From assembly GCA_016721765.1 (NCBI GenBank), contig JADKHO010000001.1, forward strand, positions 856,001-920,000: a stretch of DNA of 64,000 bases, written 5' to 3'. Positions 8,064 through 14,927 of this stretch are shown piece after piece (within the stretch, counting starts at the first letter, position 1; the number at the start of each line of letters is the position of its first letter). Position numbers and translations under genes: made by a program. Under the pieces are notes generated by a model. It saw only the letters and a program-made list of their open reading frames with translations, had not been told where the DNA came from and made no database searches. Source of the DNA: Bacteroidota bacterium. GTDB taxonomy: Bacteria; Bacteroidota; Bacteroidia; UBA4408.

Positions 8064-9284
8064 TTAATTCGCTTCCTTCCCTGTTTTCACGTAAGGAGAG
8101 CCTCCAGTAAAATCGACAACAATTTTAGGAGATTGGCTTTCATCAGATTTGTATGGCAAAACTTTCACACTCTTTCCTCCGTACTCAATAATTACTGGGC
8201 AAGATTTTCCACTTGTACAATACCATGGAATTTTGCAAGGACTAGAACATGATGCATCTCTATATTCTCCTGTACTTGTATCAATGAATTTAATATCTGC
8301 ACCCTTAGGGTTAGTTACTACTGTAACGTACCAGCCGTTCCACGTTACACTTGATATAGGGTTTGGTAGTCTAGATTTAGGATATGAAATTGAGCCTCTG
8401 CCTTTGCATTCTGGACATTTATATCTCACTACTCCTCCTCCATTACATTTACTACATTGATAAGTTTTCTTATCATAAGGATTGTAATGTCGTCCTGTTC
8501 CATTGCAATCAGGACATTTATAAGCTTGCGGGTCAGTTCCTGTTCCTCCGCATTTTGCACATTGTCTAGATTCAATTGGTTCTGATTCGTATGTGTACGT
8601 AATCTGTTCTTGCTTTTCTACTGTTGCAGATTTACATTCAAAATACCATTCGAAATTACTTTTCTTAGTAACTGTTCCAGCTTCATCATATGATGTTGGA
8701 ACACCATTTAAAAATATATATACCACTTGCGCATTATACAATCCTTGTAATTGTGGTCCTTTAATCATGTACTCCTTTTCAAATCCTGTCAGGATTAATC
8801 CTTTATTCCAATCATCCAAATATCCTGATGGGAATGACCATTGTGTACCATCAATAATTATTGCAAAACCAACTTCGCTTAATTTTAAAGGAACGGCTTC
8901 ATTATTTCGAATTCGTATCTTAAAATTAATATCCTCTGGAGCGACTTGATATTCAGGTGTATTTGATACTTCATAAATGTCATATCCGGTTTGTGAATTA
9001 TCCGCATAGCTAATTTTTCTATCCTGTTTTACTTCCCTAGTAGCAGTGAAAGGAGTTATTTCTGCAGAAATTGTGACGCCACCTTTCGATTGTGTTTGTT
9101 CTGTTTTTCCCGTTGACTTAATTATAGGTAATGTATAACTCACAGTAGTGTTTTCAGATTTTCTGTGTGTATCTGGATAGATATTCTCTGTCCTACTTAT
9201 TCTTGCAACATGCTTTGAGCATGCTGAAATAAAAAATATAATTAGAAATAAATTCAAAATGGAAAGTGCGTAGATTTTTTTCAT
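8064..9284 (-). CDS. Lipoprotein with DnaJ-type zinc-finger repeats
   Basis: 406 aa. A lipobox (FISAC, Cys22) follows a hydrophobic signal, so the protein is likely lipid-anchored. Residues about 70-215 look like an all-beta domain. Residues 242-297 carry four CxxCxGxG motifs (CAKCGGTG, CPDCNGTG, CSKCNGGG, CPECKGRG), the pattern of the DnaJ cysteine-rich zinc-binding domain, but there is no J domain. A last domain near 310-390 has CKIPWYC and may bind a short peptide or be disulphide-bonded. A zinc-finger array on an exported lipoprotein is unusual. It precedes the T9SS propeller on the same strand, and both may be under the divergent XRE regulator through the palindrome at 9335-9360. Confidence 0.75.
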   Translation of the reverse strand: MKKIYALSILNLFLIIFFISACSKHVARISRTENIYPDTHRKSENTTVSYTLPIIKSTGKTEQTQSKGGVTISAEITPFTATREVKQDRKISYADNSQTGYDIYEVSNTPEYQVAPEDINFKIRIRNNEAVPLKLSEVGFAIIIDGTQWSFPSGYLDDWNKGLILTGFEKEYMIKGPQLQGLYNAQVVYIFLNGVPTSYDEAGTVTKKSNFEWYFECKSATVEKQEQITYTYESEPIESRQCAKCGGTGTDPQAYKCPDCNGTGRHYNPYDKKTYQCSKCNGGGVVRYKCPECKGRGSISYPKSRLPNPISSVTWNGWYVTVVTNPKGADIKFIDTSTGEYRDASCSSPCKIPWYCTSGKSCPVIIEYGGKSVKVLPYKSDESQSPKIVVDFTGGSPYVKTGKEAN

Positions 9285-9334
9285 TGGGTTTAGTTTTAAG
9301 TAGTTATCTTAAAACAAGGATAATAAATATTTTT

Positions 9335-9360
9335 TAAATGAGCATTATAATGCTCATTTA
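9335..9360. promoter_or_regulatory. 26-bp perfect palindrome, likely XRE operator
   Basis: A perfect palindrome with half-site AAATGAGCATTA plus one flanking T/A pair, centred between bases 9347 and 9348. It lies in the 106-bp gap between the lipoprotein gene (minus strand, start 9284) and the XRE regulator (plus strand, start 9391). Its position suits an operator that controls both directions. Confidence 0.7.
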
Positions 9361-9390
9361 TTTTTTTGCTTATAAGGATTTTTACAGTTA

Positions 9391-9621
9391 ATGAAAGCCA
9401 TTAGCTCAAAATCTTTTAGGAAGAAACTTGGTAAGCGGATTCGTGAATTAAGGAAAGAGCATAAGCTCTCTCAAGACCAGTTAGCTTATAACTGTGGGAT
9501 AAGCCGAGAAGAAGTGTATCGGATTGAATTGGGTTATCAAAATGTAAGCATTGATATTTTGCATGCTATTGCTAGAGAATTTGATGTTCATGTAAAGGAA
9601 TTCTTTGAGTTTGAATATTAA
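9391..9621 (+). CDS. XRE-family transcriptional regulator
   Basis: 76 aa, a single helix-turn-helix domain filling residues about 10-70. The Cro/CI signature is clear: KRIRELRKEHKLSQDQLAYNCGISREEVYRIELGYQNVSIDILHAIAREF. Single-domain XRE proteins are usually autorepressors. A 26-bp palindrome sits 31 bases upstream and is the obvious binding site. The gene is divergent from the zinc-finger lipoprotein and upstream of the TIR gene at 9839, so it could regulate either. No ligand domain is present. Confidence 0.85.
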   Translation: MKAISSKSFRKKLGKRIRELRKEHKLSQDQLAYNCGISREEVYRIELGYQNVSIDILHAIAREFDVHVKEFFEFEY

Positions 9622-9838
9622 TTAGATTTTGAATACATTTTATCCTTTTACTTAAACTCAATTCATTTTTATAATTATGGCATTTTTTTAAGCCATGACT
9701 TCACGAGAAAAACAGTATAAATATTATTCCTATCGTAACTTGCTTTCATTAAATTATAGATTGCTGTTTATTACTTCCTTGTTTTATATTAGAAATAATA
9801 AATTGTAGTTTTATACTCAATTTTACTTTTTAGTAATT

Positions 9839-10399
9839 ATGGGTACAACATCACATAGAGTTTTTATTAGCTATCATCATACAGATGGGGATGAATATTA
9901 CAGGAATCACTTTGAAGCATTATTTGAAAACCATCATGAAATTATAGTAAATAAATCTGTTAAGATAGGAGATATTGATACCAGTTTAAAAACAGAAACT
10001 ATAAGACAAAAAATACGTGATGAGTATATTGCTGATGCTACTGTAACTATTGTTTTAATAGGTAAATATACTTGGCAACGCAAACATGTTGACTGGGAAA
10101 TCGCTTCGAGTATTAGAGATACTATGTATAACCCAAGAAATGGTTTATTGGGAATTTTTCTACCAACCTATCCAATCACACTTGACACTCAAGGTAGTCC
10201 TGTAATAAGTAAATACACAATTCCGCCTCGACTATATGATAATTTTGAGTGTGGATATGCTAAATTGTACCGTTGGTCAGATGACCCTGTGTTTGTTCAA
10301 AAGTGGATTCATAAAGCCTTTCTTGATAGAAAAACAATTCTTCCTGATAACTCAAGAGATTCCTTTACAAATAATAGATCTGGTGAACAGTGGAACTAA
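9839..10399 (+). CDS. Thoeris ThsB-like TIR domain protein
   Basis: 186 aa. Residues 5-130 fit the TIR-like family of Thoeris ThsB proteins (formerly DUF1863): the first strand HRVFISYHHTD, the SVKIGDID segment, a helix with TIRQKIRDEYI, the strand TVTIVLIGKYT, and then WQRKHVDWEIASS, where E87 takes the place of the catalytic glutamate, followed by GLLGIFLP. In Thoeris such proteins sense infection and make a nucleotide signal from NAD that activates an effector. The next gene starts 10 bases before this one ends and encodes a membrane protein, so the two probably form signal producer and effector. No SIR2/SLOG-type ThsA is seen nearby. Confidence 0.8.
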   Translation: MGTTSHRVFISYHHTDGDEYYRNHFEALFENHHEIIVNKSVKIGDIDTSLKTETIRQKIRDEYIADATVTIVLIGKYTWQRKHVDWEIASSIRDTMYNPRNGLLGIFLPTYPITLDTQGSPVISKYTIPPRLYDNFECGYAKLYRWSDDPVFVQKWIHKAFLDRKTILPDNSRDSFTNNRSGEQWN

Positions 10400-11070
10400 A
10401 TTGTATCGCTTCAATTTTAATTTGTTGCCAAACTTGTTGTAAATGCGCTAAACCAATTGATAATAGTAACACATTGCCATTATGGCTAATTGTAATATTG
10501 GTTGTAATTATTATTCTTTTGCTTTTGTTTTTTGGTAAAAAAACTTTACGAAAACTGCATAATTCCTTTCCAAATAATTCAAAAATATCTGTTAAAACAG
10601 TTTTGGTAAGCTTTGATTTTCCAATAAAAAGAAGCTATGAAAACATTCATATTGCAAACAGAATTTACATTGAATTAATTACCCGAAAAGCAGCATTGCC
10701 TATAGATGAGAACACTGATGTTATTGAAGAAGTTTATAACTCTTGGTACACTTTGTTTAAAGTAATTCGTGAAGAAATAAAAACCATTCCAGGTGAGAGT
10801 ATTGCTTCCAATAGCAGTGCTAGAGAATTAATACAGTTGACAATTGAAATACTCAATAAAGGATTGCGCCCCCATCTTACAAAATATCAAGCTGACTTTA
10901 AAAGATGGTATGCAGTTGAGATATTAAAGGATGAAAATAAAAGTATTTCACCACAGGTGATTCAGAAAAAATACAGAGATTTTAAAGAATTAATAAAATC
11001 AATGAAGGAGGTAAACGAAACATTAAAAACCTTCAGCGAACAATTAAGTGTTTTTATTTATAAAAAATAA
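10390..11070 (+). CDS. Membrane-anchored putative effector of the TIR module
   Basis: 226 aa from a GTG start overlapping the TIR gene; a TTG at codon 29 is an alternative. The N-terminus is Cys-rich (CCQTCCKC), followed by one strong transmembrane helix at residues 31-49 and a basic stretch. The cytosolic part (about 65-226) is helical, with ANRIYIELITRKAALPID, EVYNSWYTLFKVIREEIK and LNKGLRPHLTKYQADFKRWY segments, a pattern I recall from conserved but unnamed Bacteroidota membrane proteins. It lacks SIR2, SLOG and macro domains. Its tight coupling to the TIR gene suggests a membrane-acting effector triggered by the TIR-made signal; this is inference. Its stop lies four bases before the end of the convergent HNH gene. 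Confidence 0.65.
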   Translation: MELNCIASILICCQTCCKCAKPIDNSNTLPLWLIVILVVIIILLLLFFGKKTLRKLHNSFPNNSKISVKTVLVSFDFPIKRSYENIHIANRIYIELITRKAALPIDENTDVIEEVYNSWYTLFKVIREEIKTIPGESIASNSSARELIQLTIEILNKGLRPHLTKYQADFKRWYAVEILKDENKSISPQVIQKKYRDFKELIKSMKEVNETLKTFSEQLSVFIYKK

Positions 11071-11074
11071 AACA

Positions 11075-11650
11075 TTAAACTGTGATTCCGAACTCTGCTT
11101 TAATCGCAGTTCTATAATGGACTTGAATTGGATGTCTAATTAGAAAATTTTCCAAACTATTTACATCACCAAATACTAGCAACATATCTTTAAGTGAATT
11201 TATATAAGCAATTCTGGCATCAGGTAGACCAAATTCATTAAGCATAAGGAAATCTTTTAAATTTTTTGCATCCTGATATGATGGATCTGAATGAATATAA
11301 TACCCATCTTTATATATTAAACGAGTTTCCAAATTTGCATTCGTTGGATGAAGTATGGGCTGATGAATTTTCCATCTTTCTTTACTCCCTTTTTTCCTAT
11401 TTAAACGACCTGAGGCGGAAAACCAATTATTGTAGCCATCACTAGAAGTGTTTTTTAATGTAGGGTTAAAATGTTCAACTTCCCTTGTATAGCAAGAGAT
11501 TCGATAATTTTCTTCTGTGTATGCACAATACAAATCCTGTTCCTTATCCAATTCAGCAAGAATCAAAACGCTATGTGTGGGATACCTATAAGAATTGCTA
11601 ACTATTGGTGAAGTGCCAGATCTAAGTATTCTTTTCATTTGATTTGCCAA
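11075..11650 (-). CDS. HNH nuclease-like protein (Septu PtuB-like)
   Basis: 191 aa; the start overlaps the ATPase gene by 29 bases, and an internal ATG at codon 5 (11638) is equally possible. Residues 40-92 carry an HNH-like core: LYCAYTEEN, then EVEHFNP (H60), then NNWFSASGRLNRKKGSK. Family members of the PtuB/TIGR02646 type usually have CxYC and CxxCN-xxK; here the second Cys of each pair is absent (CAYT, GRLN), so zinc binding is reduced though the EHF.P and N-x2-K features remain. The rest is helical with no known fold. It is the last gene of the E1/E2/JAB operon. Directly after an AAA ATPase, it recalls Septu, in which the ATPase and HNH proteins form a DNA-degrading complex. Confidence 0.65.
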   Translation of the reverse strand: MANQMKRILRSGTSPIVSNSYRYPTHSVLILAELDKEQDLYCAYTEENYRISCYTREVEHFNPTLKNTSSDGYNNWFSASGRLNRKKGSKERWKIHQPILHPTNANLETRLIYKDGYYIHSDPSYQDAKNLKDFLMLNEFGLPDARIAYINSLKDMLLVFGDVNSLENFLIRHPIQVHYRTAIKAEFGITV

Positions 11651-13019
11651 ATCGATAAATTCTTGCTATTTCTAAATACTCAACCATAAGTTCTTCTTGT
11701 TTTTCTTTATTCTTTTCCGAATGAATTAAAGTTTTCAATTCAATATATCTTTTATAGGCATCTTCTCCTTTTTTTTCAAAAATATTATGCATTCCAAAAT
11801 CCCTATACAATAAATCATTAGGATCATCACCTTCTGGTGAATCCCCTCTTTTAAAATCTATTTTACCTTCATCATTAAAATAAAGAATTATTCTTTCTGA
11901 AGGGTCAAAGGCAGATGCGATAATGGGAGAATGAGTGGCAAAAAAAACTTGACTGTCTTTTGCGTAAGAGGTGTATAATGAAATAAGTCCAAGTTGGGTA
12001 TCAGGATATAAAGATCTTTCTGGCTCATCAATTAATATTATGGCTTTGTCAATATTGAGAACACTTAAAGGAAGAGTTGTTACCAATAATTGAACTGTGC
12101 CTGTACTTAAAAATGATTTTGGAACTTCATCTTTGTTATTTACTTGTCTAATAATTGGAAATTTCTTCTCAACCTTTTCTTGTACAATTGTAGTGTCAAC
12201 TTTTAAATTAAATTTATTTAATACAACATCTAGCTTTTGTGAATGCTCATCCAATGGGTTTTTATTTTGTATTTCCCATTCTTTAAAATCATCAAAATAT
12301 TTCTGATGGTTTTTGTCATCTTCCTTTGATTTAGAGAGAAACTTATTTAATTCTCTTAAATAATTGGGCTTATACTCTTCTACAATGTCTTCAAATATTT
12401 TCCAAATCCAATTAATATTATCATTACTAAAATCCCAAACTTTCTTTTCTAAATATTCTTGCCGAATCAAATTCACATCTTTTTTTTCGTCCTCTGGTTT
12501 TGTTATTCCAGAAAGATAGTTTGAATTTGACAAATCTGTTAGGCTGTAAAAATTCCTAATAGCATCGTAGGGAAATGAAACCAATTTCACATTGCTACTC
12601 TTAAAAAAATGTTGTTCAATATATTTCTTGCAATCTTTGCTATCTAATCCATTTTCCCCAATATAATTGAGCTCGACATCTGGTTGCGCTTCTATTTTTT
12701 CTTTTTCGTTTCCTTTAAACCCAATCGACCATTTTGAGCACTTATAACTATTCCCAATCAAAAAATGGACACCTACATTTCCATCTTTTAATTGGTCTTG
12801 ATTTAAACAATCAGGATTAATTTTGTTTTCAAAAGAGAAAAATTTGATAATATTCAGAAGGGTTGTTTTTCCCGTACCACTTGGTCCTATGAAACAAATT
12901 TTTTCTAAGGGTTTGCCGGCCTTACTTCTATCAGGGTGATCTGAAGGATATCTTAGATCAATTTCAAATTCATTTTTGAAATTCAAATAATCCTTTATGT
13001 GAATTCTTGTTACTTTCAT
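11622..13019 (-). CDS. AAA/ABC-type ATPase (PtuA/OLD-like)
   Basis: 465 aa with an SMC/ABC-type head split by a helical insert. Walker A is GPSGTGKTT (45-53). The insert at about 175-295 is charged and coiled-coil-like. The signature-like loop is FLSTGTVQ (303-310), Walker B is AIILIDEPE (326-334) and the H-loop is ATHSP (H363). This layout is that of AAA_21/OLD-type defence ATPases including Septu PtuA. It lacks a TOPRIM nuclease domain, so the adjacent HNH protein is the likely nuclease partner. The gene lies 21 bases after the E1 gene in the same operon. It probably acts as the sensor or regulator of the nuclease. Confidence 0.85.
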   Translation of the reverse strand: MKVTRIHIKDYLNFKNEFEIDLRYPSDHPDRSKAGKPLEKICFIGPSGTGKTTLLNIIKFFSFENKINPDCLNQDQLKDGNVGVHFLIGNSYKCSKWSIGFKGNEKEKIEAQPDVELNYIGENGLDSKDCKKYIEQHFFKSSNVKLVSFPYDAIRNFYSLTDLSNSNYLSGITKPEDEKKDVNLIRQEYLEKKVWDFSNDNINWIWKIFEDIVEEYKPNYLRELNKFLSKSKEDDKNHQKYFDDFKEWEIQNKNPLDEHSQKLDVVLNKFNLKVDTTIVQEKVEKKFPIIRQVNNKDEVPKSFLSTGTVQLLVTTLPLSVLNIDKAIILIDEPERSLYPDTQLGLISLYTSYAKDSQVFFATHSPIIASAFDPSERIILYFNDEGKIDFKRGDSPEGDDPNDLLYRDFGMHNIFEKKGEDAYKRYIELKTLIHSEKNKEKQEELMVEYLEIARIYRFGKSNEKNT

Positions 13020-13040
13020 TCCACTGAATCTAATTTATTA

Positions 13041-14273
13041 CTATCCACAAACCATGCAATTAGGGTCTTTTGAAACTTTAGCCCCATACCATCTTAAAAT
13101 AGATGGTTTATTAAAATTGAATTCTAACTTACTCCAACTTTCGTAAATGTTTTCTCTTCGATTAGCCCAAATGTAAAAATCAGATATAAAATCTTCTTCC
13201 AAGCTTTTTATTCCTGTATCTAATCCTTTGGATAATTCAACTAATGCAAGCTTAACCATAAAGTTTGAAATAGGGGCAATATCAGAAGCTAGCCCAACTT
13301 GAATTACTGTTTTTATCTCTTTATCACTGGTGTAATCAGGCAATAGTTTTTTTGCTTGTTGTTCTTGTGATACCTCCTCATCGTCTCCGCCTTCCGACCT
13401 AATGTTTTGAGAATAAAGACAACTATAACAGGGGCCTTCAAAGGGTCTTACTCTTAAAACATCACCGCCAATCGCCCTTGTAATCGCCCTTCCAAAAATG
13501 GCAGGTATTTTATATTTCAGAGCAATTTCATTAAGAAAAAATCTACTCCTATCATTATCTGATGCGCACATTATTAAATCAACATTTGAAAGTGCTTCTG
13601 AACACTCAGTGGGGAATTTATTTACATCTATTTCCAAAGTTGTAATTTCTGCATAGGGGTTTTTTTGCAGAATGGCATCCCGAACAGCGTAAGTTTTTAA
13701 CCGCCCTAAATCATTTGTTCCGCAAATATGTCTCGATACATTTGAAAGTTCTATTCTGTCAAAATCAATCAGAACAAACTTTCCAATTCCTGCTTTTGCT
13801 AATTCAACAGCTATAGGTGAGCCTCCGCTTCCGAGCCCAACAATCCCAACAGTTTTTTTAGAAAGAGAATCAGTTTCTAAAAGCCCTTTACTTCTTGAAT
13901 ATAGTTCTGACTTTTCAGGAACTATTTTTATTTCGCACTCAAAAACATTATTAAATTCGATAAAAAATGATTTGCATTCGATGGTGTTTTCAACCTCATA
14001 AATAAAAATTTGAAGCGGTGGGGTTTTGTTTTCCGACAAATCTTTAATAAGGTTTTTTGTTGCTTCATTGGATTCTTCAATGGATTTGAAAAAATGAAAT
14101 TTACAGGAGATAACCCTACTTGCAGGAATAACTTTAGGAGAGTTAACATAGGCATGAAAAACAGTATTTCCATCCATGCTATAAGCAACTCCATCTATAA
14201 TTTTTTTAATATTCTCCGTGGAATTAAGGTGTGAATTTATTTGCTCTTCAAGTAAATACAATAGTGGGTTCAT
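13041..14273 (-). CDS. E1-like ubiquitin-activating (ThiF-family) protein
   Basis: 410 aa. An N-terminal region (1-125) is of unknown fold. Residues 135-350 are the ThiF/E1 adenylation domain: GLGSGG (146-151), the acid in VLIDFD (D170), R181 in VSRHICG, K193 in DLGRLK, and ASDND (237-241). C282 and C285 (PCYSC) with C406 and C409 (CMVC) near the end would form the zinc site of E1 proteins. Such enzymes adenylate the C-terminus of a ubiquitin-like protein and pass it to a thiol. No catalytic-Cys/E2 fusion of the CBASS Cap2 kind is present; the E2 is a separate gene upstream. The gene lies between the 61-aa orphan (6 bases before) and the ATPase. Confidence 0.85.
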   Translation of the reverse strand: MNPLLYLLEEQINSHLNSTENIKKIIDGVAYSMDGNTVFHAYVNSPKVIPASRVISCKFHFFKSIEESNEATKNLIKDLSENKTPPLQIFIYEVENTIECKSFFIEFNNVFECEIKIVPEKSELYSRSKGLLETDSLSKKTVGIVGLGSGGSPIAVELAKAGIGKFVLIDFDRIELSNVSRHICGTNDLGRLKTYAVRDAILQKNPYAEITTLEIDVNKFPTECSEALSNVDLIMCASDNDRSRFFLNEIALKYKIPAIFGRAITRAIGGDVLRVRPFEGPCYSCLYSQNIRSEGGDDEEVSQEQQAKKLLPDYTSDKEIKTVIQVGLASDIAPISNFMVKLALVELSKGLDTGIKSLEEDFISDFYIWANRRENIYESWSKLEFNFNKPSILRWYGAKVSKDPNCMVCG

Positions 14274-14279
14274 AGGGGC

Positions 14280-14465
14280 TTATATAAAAAAACCGTCTTT
14301 GTATATTTGATCAACTACAACTTCATCCGCTTTCTGTGCATCAGTAAAATTTTTAACAACAAGCTCCCCTGTTGTAGGGTCGAATGTCAATTTTTTTTCA
14401 GACTGATTGAGATTCTTTTTCTGAAGTTCTTCTTGTACTTTTTGTGGATTATTCTCGTTTGCCAT
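14280..14465 (-). CDS. 61-aa orphan between E2 and E1 genes; candidate modifier or substrate
   Basis: 61 aa: a polar, Gln/Asn/Lys-rich first half (residues 1-25) that should be helical or disordered, then KLTFDPTTGELVVKNF, which reads as a beta-hairpin, and an acidic tail ending KDGFFI. It has no Gly-Gly end, no recognisable beta-grasp fold and is shorter than ubiquitin. It sits tightly between the E2 gene (11 bases) and the E1 gene (6 bases), the place where other bacterial conjugation operons carry their ubiquitin-like protein. It may be a modifier, a substrate or an assembly factor. The strong spacing and good codon pattern make it a real gene; the function is unknown. Confidence 0.65.
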   Translation of the reverse strand: MANENNPQKVQEELQKKNLNQSEKKLTFDPTTGELVVKNFTDAQKADEVVVDQIYKDGFFI

Positions 14466-14476
14466 TTTCTGTATTT

Positions 14477-14923
14477 TTAAACTTGATGGGGTAAATAGGT
14501 GTCTAAAGGTTTGCCAGTTGTTTTATGTCCATCTAAAGCTTCCAACCATAACCTTACTTTTATAAGCACATTGTAAAATGTCCTATTCGGATTCCAATAT
14601 GTTGCTTTATATGTGCATATTTTCGGGCAGTTATCTCTAGGAGCTAGTAAATGCATTGTGGAACTTGTACCATAACTTACCAGTGATTTTCCGAAATAAT
14701 CATTTACTGGAAAAGGTGAAATTATGACTACTTCTGGAACAGAATTTGGGACATCAGGAGGGACATAAAGCCTTATGTGATATCCAGTCTTTTTGTTTGT
14801 GTACATCCAACCTTCAAGACAAAGTATTGTACCGTAGTATTTAAACTCAAAATTCGGGAAATACTTTTTTAATATCTCCTTTTCCTTTATTAATCTATTA
14901 TTTTGCTCAGTAGTCCAAGCCAT
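14477..14923 (-). CDS. E2-like ubiquitin-conjugating fold protein
   Basis: About 148 aa from the ATG four bases after the JAB stop (MAWTTEQNNR); a longer start at 14962 would overlap the JAB gene by 35 bases. Numbering from the long form, the pattern is that of prokaryotic UBC-fold proteins: strands GTILCLEGWMY and YHIRLYVPPDVPNSVPEVVI, then MHLLAP (H104), C112 and C116, YWNPNRTFYNVL (W123, P125) and RLWLEALDGH. C112 or C116 is the likely thioester Cys, following the His by 8-12 residues. It would receive the modifier from the E1 and pass it to a target. No E3 gene is seen. Confidence 0.7.
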   Translation of the reverse strand: MAWTTEQNNRLIKEKEILKKYFPNFEFKYYGTILCLEGWMYTNKKTGYHIRLYVPPDVPNSVPEVVIISPFPVNDYFGKSLVSYGTSSTMHLLAPRDNCPKICTYKATYWNPNRTFYNVLIKVRLWLEALDGHKTTGKPLDTYLPHQV

Positions 14924-14927
14924 AAAA

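Noticed and set aside
9696..9809. 37-codon frame before the TIR gene
   Set aside because: Short, Tyr/Leu-rich, no conserved features; AT-rich leader sequence explains it.
14280..14465. The 61-aa orphan as a Pup homologue
   Set aside because: No Gly-Gly-Gln/Glu end, no PafA ligase or proteasome gene; only size and disorder agree.
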